A stretch of 64,000 nucleotides of DNA from Brevibacillus laterosporus DSM 25 (GTDB taxonomy: Bacteria; Bacillota; Bacilli; Brevibacillales; Brevibacillaceae): positions 1,212,501-1,276,500 of the forward strand of contig NZ_CP017705.1 of assembly GCF_002706795.1 (NCBI RefSeq), read 5' to 3'. Made by a program: the position numbers and the translations under genes. The notes under the pieces were generated by a model, which searched no databases, was not told where the DNA came from, and worked only from the letters and a program-made list of their open reading frames with translations. Shown piece after piece: positions 25,814-36,585 of the stretch (positions within the stretch are counted from its first letter, which is position 1; each line of letters opens with the position of its first letter).

Positions 25814-28083
25814 CTACCATATTTTTCTTGATTCACTCTTTCTTACCTGATTTCGCCCCTCTTGCTTTGCTTTATATAAAGCGACATCTGCATCGTGAAA
25901 TAGTTCTTCGGCTGAACGATTTTGTTGAACATCCCTACTCCACATAGCAACTCCACTGGAAACCGTAACACTTGGTTTACTTTCTTGCTGTATACGGATG
26001 CGAATTCGTTCTGCTATTTTACTGGCTACCAGCACATCAACATGTGGTAGGTAGATAGCTATTTCTTCTCCACCCCATCTTGCTGGAATATCGCTGTCTC
26101 TAATACAGTTTTTAATAACAGAAGCTACCTTATACAAAATTTCATCCCCAACAAGATGACCATAGGTATCATTAATTTTCTTAAAGTAATCAATATCGAT
26201 TAAAATTAAGGAGCCCTGTTCATCAGCAAGTAAGGATTTTTTCACATTTTCATTTAAGTATCTACGTGTAAAAAGCCCTGTTAAATTATCGGTAATAACC
26301 ATACGCTCCACTTCACTTAACAATAGAGCATTCGTAATAGCTAGGCTAGTATGTTGTCCAAATAGTTCGAGTAATTTATAGTCATCATAGGTAAAGAAAT
26401 TAGGCTTATGATCTGCCACCAGTAAGAGTCCTGATACTTCTGAATCTTGTAATAAAGGCACCCCATCACAGAATCATAAGGAAACAAATGATGAGGTAGA
26501 TTAGTAAAGCAGTCTAAAGAAGGCAGAATTTTCCGCTTATCAATTAAAATCTCAGCAATCGGTGTAGCTGAAATAGGTACTAATTGTCCGATCTGATCGC
26601 TCTTCGATGAAGAGATGATTTGCATTCGCTCACCGTCTGGTGCTTTTTGTAGGATAGCAGAATAACTCACATTAAATGTTCTGTGCAACATCTTAGTCAC
26701 GAATTCAAGTATATCTATCATGTTTAAACTACGATTAATCTGCTGGGCCATCTCATTGATTAAACGTAACTCACGGACCATGTCACGTGATTGCTGATAC
26801 AACTGAGCGTTTTCAAAAGCGTTACCTGCTGTTTCCGCTAAAATAGAGATATATTCGGTCTCTTTAGAAGACAAATTAATGATTTCATGCGTTGCTAATT
26901 GAAGGATGCCATAAATCCCTTGTCTACCATGCAATGGAGCAGCGACAAAAGTAATCGCTTGCTCTTCTATGATCTCTTGACCCATCATTAGTTTTCCTTC
27001 AAGGTAAGCCTGCTGGCTGACCTGATTATGTTGTTTTTGTAAAGAGAAGGTCTTGATGGGTAAATTTGTTTCCATTTCCATAGTAAGATACAATTCCGCT
27101 GAAAAATACGGATATAATTGCTTTATGCTTGCAAGTACTCCAGCTAGTACATCGTTTACATCAATCGAGGCGTGAATTTGTTTTGTCAGTTGATAAAGAA
27201 GTTCTTTCTTTTGACTTTCCCGCAAGATATCGTGCATGTGCAAAGTCCTATGCAACTGATGGCTAACCTGCTCCCCAGTCGTATGTAGCATCTCTATATC
27301 CAATCTGTCTAGACATTGCTCTTCTTTATCGGATACATGGAGAATGAGTGCCGCGATTGGTTCTTCTTCCACATAGATTGGGTACATCGCAACGCACGAG
27401 TCTTCTTGATAAACCTCTGCTTTTTTAGATACAAAGCAGTTTAATACCTGATGTAATTTGGACCCTGTATATACAGCGGGATCTGTTGTGAAACGTTCTT
27501 GGGGCAACAAAAAACCATTTTCATCCAATTTAATAAGCGAACAATGCCCCCTCCCTACCGTAGCATGTAAACCGTTAACAACTGTCTTCATAAATGGGGT
27601 GGCATCCTTACATTTGCTTGCTTCCACTACTATTTCACTAGCCATACGCTGAATAAACCCTTTATACCCAAGCGAATATAATCCTTTTACCATTTCACCG
27701 TAGGTTTGTATATTGACCACAGCTTCCTCTACGCAAGTAAGAATACCCGCGATCGCATGTATGTCATCTGGTTGAGGACCTAAGACTTGCAACAGCCATT
27801 CGTAATCACCACACTCAGTAGTAACTCGCTCCTTACTAATCACCTGACCGCTCTTCCAAGCCTCAGGTATCTCCTGTTTAACTAAATCCTCCATGGCATC
27901 TTGAAAAAAAGTTGGAGGCAAATGTGCCGGGAGTGTTCCCAATTCATAGGTAGCGATTACACCACGCTCTGGAGTAGCAAAGAAAAGGAGCCCTGGTGCT
28001 TGTATGGGCCAAGAAGGCAGAAAAAAGGGAACAACGCTATCAAATAATTTACCTACTGTTCCTATTTGCGTTCGTGTCCGCAA
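25814..28083 (-). pseudogene. GAF-GGDEF diguanylate cyclase gene with one frameshift
   Basis: Two overlapping frames form one gene of about 757 codons. The first (28083 down to ~26465) carries several GAF-type sensor segments, e.g. LLVSHQLHR-type helices and NAFENAQLYQQSRDMVREL, and reads PYDSVMG just before it goes off frame. The second continues VPLLQDSEVSGLLLVADHKP, then a GGDEF domain with LTGLFTRRYLNENV, IDIDYFKKINDTYGHLVGD and the active-site loop RWGGEEIAIYLP. Adding one G to the GGGG tract near 26459-26462 restores a single protein. No membrane helix is visible, so it would be a soluble c-di-GMP synthase. Could be a real mutation, phase variation or a sequencing error. Start is TTG with GAAGGAA before it. 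Confidence 0.8.
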
Positions 28084-28106
28084 TGCTGATTCCTTCTTCC
28101 TCTATA

Positions 28107-28712
28107 TTAATCGGTTATGGTTTCCTCTAGGTGGTCAACTCGACTTATCTCCATAACTTTCCACGATTTATTCTCCACATGCAGAATGGTGATTCCGGTA
28201 TTGCCAATTTTAGTGATGCCCGTACCAAGTTGGCCATCTGTAATATAATGCAGAAAAGCATTAATCAGTCCCCCGTGGCTTACCACTGCAATTTTTTGGC
28301 CAGGATGTTGCTCAATTATTTCGCCTAGGACGCGATCAGCCCGTTCTTGCATAGCATGATAGGATTCGATCCCGCAGATAGACTGATGTGGCTCAACCTC
28401 TAACATATCTTTTTGTACATCAGCAAGGTGGCGCCCTTCCCAATCGCCATAGCAACGCTCACGCAATCCGCGTACTTTCGTTACAGGAACAGGAATCTGT
28501 TGATGTTCTCCTACACGTTTCGCCGTCTCAAAGGCACGTTTTAAGTCGCTTGAGTACACATGAGTAAAGCCTTCTAAGGCAAGTCGGTTCGCTAGCTTTT
28601 CCGCTTGCTTATACCCCAGTTCGTTTAAATCGGTATCCGTATGACCTTGTATTTTCTGTATATGATTCCAATCCGTTTCTCCATGTCGGATTAAGTATAC
28701 GATGGTTTCCAT
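28107..28712 (-). CDS. histidine phosphatase (phosphoglycerate mutase-like)
   Basis: 201 residues with the catalytic motif LIRHGETDWN, the second arginine/His region SSDLKRAFETAKR, RGLRERCYGDWEG (proton donor Glu region) and the second histidine in AVVSHGGLINAFL. Resembles B. subtilis PhoE or cobalamin phosphatase CobC. Cytosolic, substrate unknown. First gene of the operon; the GGDEF gene starts 23 bases after it. Confidence 0.92.
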   Translation of the reverse strand: METIVYLIRHGETDWNHIQKIQGHTDTDLNELGYKQAEKLANRLALEGFTHVYSSDLKRAFETAKRVGEHQQIPVPVTKVRGLRERCYGDWEGRHLADVQKDMLEVEPHQSICGIESYHAMQERADRVLGEIIEQHPGQKIAVVSHGGLINAFLHYITDGQLGTGITKIGNTGITILHVENKSWKVMEISRVDHLEETITD

Positions 28713-28982
28713 GTTAGTAAGACACCCTACTTTCCTTGCATGAATATGTACAATTTAATTATAATGGATATAATCACGAGATACTAGAATCTTCAAAATC
28801 TAATAACACATTTTTCCTATTTTTTAATTTCCACTGAAACGCTCAAAACTCCTCTTTCGTTTCACCCTTTATAGAACGCCATCATGACTTCCTTGTGGTA
28901 CTTACCTCCTTGTTGATTCCGTTATATATATGGCAGTTCCATGTGCTTACATTACCTATTTCAGATTTAGGAGGTTTTATTT
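28713..28982. promoter_or_regulatory. divergent promoter region, phosphatase operon and SLH protein
   Basis: About 270 bases without a gene. TTAGGAGG lies 8 bases before the SLH gene start. No clear operator found. Confidence 0.4.
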
Positions 28983-31262
28983 ATGCATTCATGGATACGT
29001 TCAGTAGGCTTGCTTAGCATATCAGGAGTATTATTTCTTCCGGGATCCATGGTTGAGGCTAAAACAACACAAAAATCAACTCAACAGTATGTCCAGCCTG
29101 TAGCTCACAATGTTAACCAGTCCAAATTAACAAAAGAACAAGCCTTCTCTCTTGCGTCTGAGTTCGTAAAGGAATGGCCTAGCATGAATCCAGTTCTTAG
29201 TGATAGCTCCTTTAAGTCCAATGAAGATACTGATTCGTCTCCCACTTGGAGCTTTACTTGGGAGAGTAGTGACAACATTGATCGAAGAAAACCGTACTTC
29301 TTACTAGTAGAAATTAATGCAAACTCAGGCGAACTAATCAACTATTCTTTTTCGCACCCTTCTCTCTTAGCGACGAAAGGAAAGGAACCTATCTCACTAG
29401 AGAAAGCTCAACAAGTAGCGGAAGCGTTTCTACGTAAGCATGCCGGTAAGAAATTATCAAGTATTTCATTGAAGCCCACTCCTGTTTCAGATGACAGAAC
29501 AGCACTCACCTCTACAGAATATTATTTTACATACCAAAGACAAATTAATGGAATACCATTTCCCGAGGATTCCATAACAGTTAGAGTCAGCCCTAATGGA
29601 ACAATTGTATCCTACTATTTTACATGGAGTGAAGATTTGAATTTCCCTCCTGATTCAAAAAAAATATCTCTTGAAGAAGCCACCAAAACTTTTAAAGAAA
29701 GCCCTTTTATTACTTTAAGATACAACGTACCTTATCCTAAGGAAACTGAAGTAACTGAGCCTCAATTAATCTATGATTATGACAAGAAACTAGCCATAGA
29801 TGCGAACACAGGTAAATTTTTAGAAGAACCTTCTTCCCTTATTTCAAGCAATCCCGACAAACGTTCACCTGTAGTCGACAAACCACTGCCTCCTTTGCAT
29901 AAAGGAACACCATTGACGCAAGCCCAAGCAATCGAGCTAGCAAAAAAATTAATGTCGTTGGAGAACTGGAAGTTAACACAAGCAAGCTATCAGAAAAATA
30001 TAGAGGAAGGGAGTTCCTGGGAACTATCCTTTGAAAAGAAAAAGCAAAACGATAGGATTGACACAATTTCTCTCACGATTGATGCAAAAAACGGTAACGT
30101 ACTAAATTACACCCTCCTCCCTTCTTTAGAGGAGAAAATGAATGAAGATACAAACAAAACTCCAATAGCTCCAGAAAAATTACAAAAGCTTGCTATAGAT
30201 ACTGTACAAAGACTAGCTCCTTATAAAGCTCAATCCTTATATTTAGATACGGTTGATCATGAAGATGAACCAAGATATGACGGTACTATGAAAAGTTCTT
30301 TTAAGTTCCAGCGCTATATTCATGGAATAATCGTTTCAGAAGGTGCAGGTGTCTACCTAGATCAGAAGACTGGGGAATTACTTTCATTTTACTCAACAAT
30401 CAGTCAAGATAGCTTCCCCCAAAAATTACCGACTTACCTCTCCCTAGAAGAAGCAAAAGAAAAGTGGCTTCAACAACTGGAAGTAAAATTAACTTATCAA
30501 ATGAACGAAGAGGATAATAGTGAAAAAAAACAACAAGCGTCAAATTCACAACCCTTGACCCTTACTTATACATTACAACCCTCTAACCAAAAAAACTATA
30601 CGCTAGACGCAGTCACTGGTAAGTGGATTAATTTTTATACAAATAAACCCGTTGAGGTAAATCGCACAGAACCAGAGGATTTACATAAGCTTCCTACTGA
30701 CAGGCAAAAAGCATTACGGATTATGTACGAATACAACGCAATCGAACTTATAGATGGACAGATAAAGCCTAAAGAACCCATAAAACGCAGTGAGATAATC
30801 AAGATGCTAGTAGCTATCATTAGCAATGTTAATTATGATGATGATTTTATACCTAAAAAGCCTAGCTTTCATGATGTACCCACTAGCTCCCCTTACTTTG
30901 GCGCTATTGAGTATGCCCTTGAACGCGGATACATTTCTCCTTCCCAAAACAAGACCCTACAACCAGAAAAACCGATTACTAGAGCTGAATTAGCAGAATC
31001 GTTCACCCGAGCCTTAGGCTATCATTCCCTAGCTGAGTTGCCTAATCTCTTTGTAGCATCTGCCACAGATACAGCCAATGTAAAGGAAAAGGGTTCTATT
31101 TCAATCGTCACCGCACTTGGTATTATGGAAACGACTAATCAAAGCTTTAAGCCAGATGCACCAGTGACTCGTGAAGAAGCCGCTATCTATTTCCAAAAAT
31201 TCTTAGAGGCTTACAATAAAAAGGCGCCTGAAGAATCTCTATTTATTAAGTCTCGGTATTAG
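28983..31262 (+). CDS. secreted surface protein, YcdB/YcdC (PepSY-like) repeats plus three SLH domains
   Basis: 759 residues. Signal peptide with likely cleavage after residues SMVEA (~26). Residues ~45-560 hold repeated PepSY/YcdB-type units, each opening with a helix such as LTKEQAFSLASEFVKEW, ISLEKAQQVAEAFLRKHAG or LTQAQAIELAKKLMSLE and followed by beta strands ending in a DAxxG or DQKTGE turn. Residues ~580-745 form three S-layer homology modules (KPKEPIKRSEIIKMLVAI; QPEKPITRAELAESFTRAL; KPDAPVTREEAAIYFQKFL) that bind pyruvylated wall polymer. The exact role is unknown; PepSY-type units often bind or inhibit peptidases. No further gene in the transcript. Confidence 0.88.
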   Translation: MHSWIRSVGLLSISGVLFLPGSMVEAKTTQKSTQQYVQPVAHNVNQSKLTKEQAFSLASEFVKEWPSMNPVLSDSSFKSNEDTDSSPTWSFTWESSDNIDRRKPYFLLVEINANSGELINYSFSHPSLLATKGKEPISLEKAQQVAEAFLRKHAGKKLSSISLKPTPVSDDRTALTSTEYYFTYQRQINGIPFPEDSITVRVSPNGTIVSYYFTWSEDLNFPPDSKKISLEEATKTFKESPFITLRYNVPYPKETEVTEPQLIYDYDKKLAIDANTGKFLEEPSSLISSNPDKRSPVVDKPLPPLHKGTPLTQAQAIELAKKLMSLENWKLTQASYQKNIEEGSSWELSFEKKKQNDRIDTISLTIDAKNGNVLNYTLLPSLEEKMNEDTNKTPIAPEKLQKLAIDTVQRLAPYKAQSLYLDTVDHEDEPRYDGTMKSSFKFQRYIHGIIVSEGAGVYLDQKTGELLSFYSTISQDSFPQKLPTYLSLEEAKEKWLQQLEVKLTYQMNEEDNSEKKQQASNSQPLTLTYTLQPSNQKNYTLDAVTGKWINFYTNKPVEVNRTEPEDLHKLPTDRQKALRIMYEYNAIELIDGQIKPKEPIKRSEIIKMLVAIISNVNYDDDFIPKKPSFHDVPTSSPYFGAIEYALERGYISPSQNKTLQPEKPITRAELAESFTRALGYHSLAELPNLFVASATDTANVKEKGSISIVTALGIMETTNQSFKPDAPVTREEAAIYFQKFLEAYNKKAPEESLFIKSRY

Positions 31263-31566
31263 TCTTATAGCTAAGCTTGATTTTGCCAGCTAATTCCGAC
31301 TGCTATTCTAAGACATTCTCTTGACTTTACCTAGAGCCAACATATAGAATAAGAGTTATGTTTGAATAGGGTAGCATTGATTGTAGGTAAAAACAGAAGG
31401 AATACGAGGCTTGCCTTTTAGTTTCACCCCCTTTGCCTTTTGACTGCGGCTGTTTTTCAAGAGGAGCACGATGCGGAAACGCTACCGTCTGAAGTTCGTG
31501 TATGAAGATGAAACTTGCCTTTTGGAAGTAAACACCTACGAATCCAAATTAAAGGAGAATGAGCAT
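31263..31566 (+). promoter_or_regulatory. rpsD leader region
   Basis: Long untranslated leader expected before rpsD, which in B. subtilis carries an S4-binding structure for autoregulation. I did not derive the fold. From 31471 (ATG, with AGAGGAG 4 bases before it) the reading frame runs without stop into rpsD, giving a possible 32-codon extension ([20 protein letters not shown]...). Whether it is translated is unknown. Confidence 0.45.
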
Positions 31567-32163
31567 ATGTCTCGTTATACAGGACCACGCCACAAGCTGG
31601 CTCGCCGTCTAGGTATCTCTCTAGATGGAACAGGAAAAGATCTTAAACGCAACTTCGCACCAGGACAACACGGACAAAGCCGCCGTAAATTGACTGAGTA
31701 CGGTATTCAGTTGCAAGAAAAACAAAAACTACGTCATATGTTCGGTGTAAACGAAAAGCAATTCCGTCGCACTTTCGAACACGCTCAAAAAATGAGAGGC
31801 GTATTGGGTGAGAACTTCATGAAGCTTCTTGAATCCCGCCTTGATAACGTAGTTTTCCGTATGGGCTTTGCTGCAACTCGCCCAGCTGCTCGTCAGTTGG
31901 TTAACCATGGTCACATGACTGTTAATGGTAAAAAAGTTGACATCGCTTCTTACCGCGTACAACCAGGAGATGTTATCACTCTTCGTGAAAAATCTCGTGG
32001 CCTTGCTATCGTGAAAGAATCTTTGGAAGCTCGCTCTTTCGTACCAAACTACATCACTTTCGATGATAACAAAGTAGAAGGTACTTTCACACGTCTACCA
32101 GACCGTTCTGAAATGCCTGCTGAAATCAACGAAACTCTGATCGTTGAGTGGTACAGCCGTTAG
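31567..32163 (+). CDS. rpsD: 30S ribosomal protein S4
   Basis: Primary 16S rRNA binding protein of the small subunit. Starts [20 protein letters not shown] and contains the S4 RNA-binding domain [20 protein letters not shown] ... [18 protein letters not shown]. Length is 198 residues, typical of the zinc-free form (no N-terminal cysteine cluster). AAAGGAG lies 8 bases before the ATG at 31567; see the leader entry for the in-frame extension. Monocistronic with its own terminator, as in B. subtilis. Codon use is strongly biased, as for a highly expressed gene. Confidence 0.98.
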   Translation: MSRYTGPRHKLARRLGISLDGTGKDLKRNFAPGQHGQSRRKLTEYGIQLQEKQKLRHMFGVNEKQFRRTFEHAQKMRGVLGENFMKLLESRLDNVVFRMGFAATRPAARQLVNHGHMTVNGKKVDIASYRVQPGDVITLREKSRGLAIVKESLEARSFVPNYITFDDNKVEGTFTRLPDRSEMPAEINETLIVEWYSR

Positions 32164-32180
32164 TCTTTACTTGGAAACAT

Positions 32181-32215
32181 CAAGCTCCACATCCTTTGGG
32201 TGTGGAGCTTTTTTA
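32181..32215 (+). terminator. rpsD terminator
   Basis: AAGCTCCACA pairs with TGTGGAGCTT over a 9-base loop, followed by TTTTTT. Confidence 0.92.
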
Positions 32216-32665
32216 TGGTTACACGACAATGTTCGATAAAAAAACGCTTTCTTTCCCTCAGGCCTATTGCGTATTTAAAAGCTTGGCTGTTGGTAGCCAC
32301 CCCTGATGTAATGTCAGAAAACATCAAAATTTAGAGGAATAGACTAGTATTTCGAAACCTTGACGTTACATTTGCGTCAATTATTAGGAAGAGCTTTTCG
32401 TTCATGCAACAATAACTTATCAAACGCAGAATCTAGTATAGAAGAGCTGTTTCTACAAGAGGTACGTTCAGCTTACTCTGCGTTCTATTTTTCCACACTG
32501 AATATAAACAATACCAGGTGTGGATATTATTCTGACCTAAAAACGCCATCATTCTTGGTTTTCGGTCATTTTCCAGCCAAATTATCTATGGCTCGACATG
32601 ATTCTACCCCAGTATTTTTACTTATGGTATAATGGGGCTGATCTTTTAAGGGGGAAAGGACGTAT
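32216..32665. other. 450-base intergenic region before the PBP gene
   Basis: No supported gene; one open frame (32360-32632) lacks a ribosome site and family resemblance. A long-range inverted pair AACGCAGA (32418) / TCTGCGTT (32480) with a T-rich tail could be a terminator or leader fold. GGGGGAAAGGA precedes the PBP start. Confidence 0.4.
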
Positions 32666-35600
32666 ATGCAGAATAAAGATGCTTCTGCCAAGAGGCCTAG
32701 ACGTAAAATAGGGCAACGCGGCAGAAAGAAGCACCCTGTGCAAGCAGTTCTTGCATTCTGTTTTTTGTTAGGATTTATGGGGCTGTTTCTCGTAGGTGGG
32801 GTTGCTACGGGCTACATAGCTGCTCTTGTGAAAGATGAACCGGTCCGAAGCAAAGAAGAGATTCAAGAACTCTTGTTTAGCAAGTTTCAAACAGGGTTTG
32901 CCTACTATCAAGATGGTTCCTTGATCGGTCAGCTTCGAGCCAAGGGAGAAGATCGCCGGATGGTCAAAATTTCGGAGATTTCACCCGCACTCATTAACGC
33001 CATCATTGCCACAGAGGACAAGTATTTCTATGAACATAGTGGAATAGTTGTTCAATCTACCTTACGTGGAACCATTCAAGAGCTTACTAAACAAAGTGTT
33101 GTAACAGGTGGTAGTACGCTTACACAACAATTGATTAAACGTACCATCCTCTCACCTGAAGTAAGCCATAAACGAAAAGCAAAAGAGATTCTTCATGCCA
33201 TACGAATTGAAAGAATGTTTAGCAAGAATCAGATTTTAGAAGCTTACATGAATGACGTTTATTTTGGTAAAGACGCCAATGGCTCTAACATTTATGGCGT
33301 TCAAGCAGCCGCAAAAGGGATTTTTGGCAAAGATGCTAGCAATCTTGATCTAGCCGAGGCCTCTTATTTAGCTGGACTTCCGCAAAGTCCTATGGCCTAC
33401 TCTCCTTTTAATAAAGAAGGGTACCGTCGTGGACTAGAGCGCCAGAAAATGGTGCTAGAACGAATGAGAGAGAACAATTACATAACAGCTGCTCAACAAC
33501 AACAGGTTCTCTCCACTAATTTACAAGCACATCTCGCCAAACCAGAAAAACGTGCGTACGCAGAGCACCCATTCCTCATGATGGAAATAGAAGAACGTAC
33601 AGCTGAGGTTCTGTTGGACCAAAAGCTATTAAAAGACGGTCGTGATAAATCACAAATTGGCCGTAATGAATATCGTCAGCTTCTAGAGGAACAACGACGT
33701 CAGATTCTACAAAAGGGCTATCATGTGTACACGACTGTGCACAAAGAAATCAATACCGCCATGGAAAAGATCGCTGCCAATCCAAAAAACTTTGGTAGTA
33801 ATCGTACATATTATGTAACACGTGGTGGAAAAAAGGAAAAGATCGAAAACGCCCTAGAAGAAGTAGGCGCTACGCTCATTGACAACAAGACAGGTGCCAT
33901 AATCGGCATGATGGGTGGGCGTGACTTTAATGTTGAACAAACCAATCACGCAACCGCACCACGACAGCCTGGTTCAGCTATGAAACCAATTGCCGCATAT
34001 GCGCCGGCACTTGAGCTGGGTCTCTTACAGCCTGGTAGCCCGATTGACGATTCACCTGTACTATTGGCAGATGGCAGCAAAGGTACTCACTTGCCACTTA
34101 ACTGGGATCGTAAATACCATGGGATGATGAGTGCTCGTGAAGCTCTGCGTCAATCCTGGAACGTACCAGCTATTAAAACGTATTTGAAAGTCGGAATTCC
34201 GACCGCCTTAGACTATGTGAAAAAAATGGGTGTCACCACACTGGTCGATAGTGATAATTATGCGGCTACCGGAGTTATCGGTGGGCTAGCGTATGGTCTC
34301 AACAGTGAAGAAATTACCAATGCATTTTCTACGTTTGCTAACGATGGAAACTTTGTAGATGCCTACATGATTCAAAAAATCGTGGATAGCCGTGGAAATA
34401 CTGTTTATGAGCACAATGTCTCACCTGTTAAGGTATTTAGTCCACAGACCGCCTACCTGATGACAGACATGATGCGTACTGTCGTTAACTCTGGTACAGG
34501 TGCTTCTGTACAACGATATGTACCAAAAGGTGTAGATATTGCCGGAAAAACGGGAACTACCAACGATTCCTTCGATCTTTGGTTCGTAGGCTACACACCG
34601 GATGTTACCCTTGGTGTATGGACAGGCTATGATGTTCCAACTACCATTCCTGGTTCGGCACAACGCCGACCAATGGAAATTTGGGGCAAGGTGATGACAG
34701 AGATCTTTAAAATTGATCCAAAAGTGGCCGATAAATCAGCGAAGTTCAATAAACCAAGCGGTATTGTCAGCGCAACAATTGATAGTAAGTCCGGCTTATT
34801 ACCAAGTGAGCTATCTAAACAAACCGGCCACGTTATTACCGATTTGTTTAATCAAAGATTCGTACCAACCAAAGTGGACGATTCTCATCAAAAAGTCCGT
34901 GTCGTTCAAGTCGGTGAAGTTCTCTATCTAGCTCAGGAAAATACACCAGATGATTTTGTTACAGAGGGCGTCTTCTTTAAGAGTCCAGAGCCTCTTCCAT
35001 CCTCTGATCAAATTTCCGCAAAAAATAGCAAGGTTGGCACCAAACCGGCGGATTGGGCAGAGCGGATGCCAGAAAAAGAAGATCCACGTGTAGCAGTGGA
35101 TGGTACACCTTCCGCTCCAGCAGGCGTTACTACTGCTCGATCAGGTAGTGGCACTACCCTTACATGGAATGCCAGCCCAGAGGAAGATGTACTTGGCTAT
35201 CGTATCTATCGCGCAAGTGTAAACGGCGGATTTGAAAAAATCGCAACCGTTAAAGACCCAAAAACAACAAGCTATACGGATACTGGCCGTAATGACCATG
35301 GTTATTATGTGACAGCTGTTGACCTCTCAGGCAACGAGTCCCAAGCTTCTTCTACGTCAGGTGGTGTGGACGGAAACATAGTTATCCCAGGTGATAGTAA
35401 TCCACCTGTACAGCCAAACCCTGACCACAATCAACCAGGCACTGAAGTGGACCCTATTGTTCCACCTGATAACGGTCAAACTACACAACCACCAGTAGCT
35501 ACAAGCGCACCTAGTAAAATTCAAGGTGTTAGTGCTTCTAAAACCGCAGATGGAATTAAAGTTAGCTGGAAAAAAGCGCCAGAAAAAGATCACATTACTG

Positions 35601-35770
35601 CATACAACGTTTACTATGCTATGAATGGCACAACCAACTATCAATTGATGGATTCAGTAGCCGAAACAAGCTTTGTATTAACTACAAACGAACCTGGAGG
35701 TAGTTTTTACATCACTGCAGTTAATACCTATGGTGAATCTGCTCCCTCAGCTCATGCAAAAGTAAAATAA
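32666..35770 (+). CDS. class A penicillin-binding protein 1A with two C-terminal FN3 domains
   Basis: Bifunctional peptidoglycan glycosyltransferase and transpeptidase, 1034 residues. Basic cytosolic head, membrane anchor ~28-52, GT51 domain with catalytic Glu117 in ATEDKYFYEHSG and GGSTLTQQLIKR (148-159). Transpeptidase motifs are S437-x-x-K440 (QPGSAMKP), S497-W-N499 and K628-T-G-T631. After a linker come two fibronectin type III modules, about 815-900 and 950-1034, separated by a Pro/Asp-rich stretch. FN3 tails on PBP1A are known in bacilli and clostridia and probably bind wall or partners. Monocistronic with strong terminator. Confidence 0.95.
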   Translation: MQNKDASAKRPRRKIGQRGRKKHPVQAVLAFCFLLGFMGLFLVGGVATGYIAALVKDEPVRSKEEIQELLFSKFQTGFAYYQDGSLIGQLRAKGEDRRMVKISEISPALINAIIATEDKYFYEHSGIVVQSTLRGTIQELTKQSVVTGGSTLTQQLIKRTILSPEVSHKRKAKEILHAIRIERMFSKNQILEAYMNDVYFGKDANGSNIYGVQAAAKGIFGKDASNLDLAEASYLAGLPQSPMAYSPFNKEGYRRGLERQKMVLERMRENNYITAAQQQQVLSTNLQAHLAKPEKRAYAEHPFLMMEIEERTAEVLLDQKLLKDGRDKSQIGRNEYRQLLEEQRRQILQKGYHVYTTVHKEINTAMEKIAANPKNFGSNRTYYVTRGGKKEKIENALEEVGATLIDNKTGAIIGMMGGRDFNVEQTNHATAPRQPGSAMKPIAAYAPALELGLLQPGSPIDDSPVLLADGSKGTHLPLNWDRKYHGMMSAREALRQSWNVPAIKTYLKVGIPTALDYVKKMGVTTLVDSDNYAATGVIGGLAYGLNSEEITNAFSTFANDGNFVDAYMIQKIVDSRGNTVYEHNVSPVKVFSPQTAYLMTDMMRTVVNSGTGASVQRYVPKGVDIAGKTGTTNDSFDLWFVGYTPDVTLGVWTGYDVPTTIPGSAQRRPMEIWGKVMTEIFKIDPKVADKSAKFNKPSGIVSATIDSKSGLLPSELSKQTGHVITDLFNQRFVPTKVDDSHQKVRVVQVGEVLYLAQENTPDDFVTEGVFFKSPEPLPSSDQISAKNSKVGTKPADWAERMPEKEDPRVAVDGTPSAPAGVTTARSGSGTTLTWNASPEEDVLGYRIYRASVNGGFEKIATVKDPKTTSYTDTGRNDHGYYVTAVDLSGNESQASSTSGGVDGNIVIPGDSNPPVQPNPDHNQPGTEVDPIVPPDNGQTTQPPVATSAPSKIQGVSASKTADGIKVSWKKAPEKDHITAYNVYYAMNGTTNYQLMDSVAETSFVLTTNEPGGSFYITAVNTYGESAPSAHAKVK

Positions 35771-35781
35771 ATAACCATCTA

Positions 35782-35816
35782 AAGACTGTTGGGGTATCCC
35801 CCCAGCAGTCTTTTTT
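35782..35816 (+). terminator. terminator of the PBP gene
   Basis: AGACTGTTGGGG pairs with CCCCAGCAGTCT over a 5-base loop, followed by TTTTT. Confidence 0.9.
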
Positions 35817-35919
35817 CCATCCATGACAGATTCTTGAATTTTCAAAAAGATAAGACTCCTTTTGTATGGAATAAGATATACTAAGCATGAAGATTCGTGG
35901 GAAGCGATGGTGAGGCCTA

Positions 35920-36552
35920 GTGATTCATAGGAAAACATTTTATCAAAAAGAAGTATGGGTTAATAATAACCAAATTATAATTGAAGGCCCAGTTTGCTCT
36001 AAAGACTTGGCTAATATGGAATTTGATGAAGGCTTAAAAGCATTTCGCTCTCCCAAACAACAACACGAAGCTCTAGTTGAAATTGCTGACCTACCCGAAG
36101 GACGAATTATTGTGGCACGCCATGAAAATGCAGTCTTGGCTTACGTCACCTTCCTACATCCTGACCCACTGGAGCGTTGGTCCATGATTAAAATGGATGA
36201 TTTACTTGAGCTAGGAGCTATTGAGGTAAGCTCAAAGATACGTAAGGGTGGTATAGCAAAACAGATGCTAGAAGTGGCTCTTATGGACGATGCATTGGAA
36301 GATTACATTATTTTATCAACCGAGTACTATTGGCATTGGGATTTACAAGGAACAGGATTAAGTGTCTGGGACTATCGCAAAGTGATGGAGAAATTGATGG
36401 GGAGTGTTGGTATGATGTGGATGGCCACCGATGATCCCGAAATTTGCTCGCATCCAGCAAACTGTCTAATGACTCGAATCGGTAAACGAGTTCCTCTTGA
36501 AAGTATGACTACCTTTGACAGCATGCGTTTTCAATCACGTTATATGTATTAA
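35920..36552 (+). CDS. acuA: AcuA, protein acetyltransferase acting on acetyl-CoA synthetase
   Basis: GNAT-fold enzyme that acetylates and switches off AcsA, balancing AcuC. The sequence matches the AcuA layout at 210 residues, including IEVSSKIRKGGIAKQMLEVA, the acetyl-CoA binding P-loop region, and the typical YYWHWDLQGTGLSVWDYRKV. Start is a GTG at 35920 (GTGATTCATAGG); the ribosome site is weak (GGTGAGG). First of three consecutive acu genes; acsA itself is not within the window. Confidence 0.92.
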   Translation: MIHRKTFYQKEVWVNNNQIIIEGPVCSKDLANMEFDEGLKAFRSPKQQHEALVEIADLPEGRIIVARHENAVLAYVTFLHPDPLERWSMIKMDDLLELGAIEVSSKIRKGGIAKQMLEVALMDDALEDYIILSTEYYWHWDLQGTGLSVWDYRKVMEKLMGSVGMMWMATDDPEICSHPANCLMTRIGKRVPLESMTTFDSMRFQSRYMY

Positions 36553-36585
36553 GAATTTATACTCTTGATTGAAAGGAGTTTGTCT

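Noticed and set aside
25814-26461. Separate GGDEF gene starting at 26461
   Set aside because: The frame starts inside a GAF domain, has no ribosome site, and continues the upstream frame exactly after one added base; treated as one frameshifted gene.
32360-32632. 90-residue open frame before the PBP gene
   Set aside because: No ribosome site, start in an AT-rich region, composition not protein-like; the region reads as leader or intergenic DNA.
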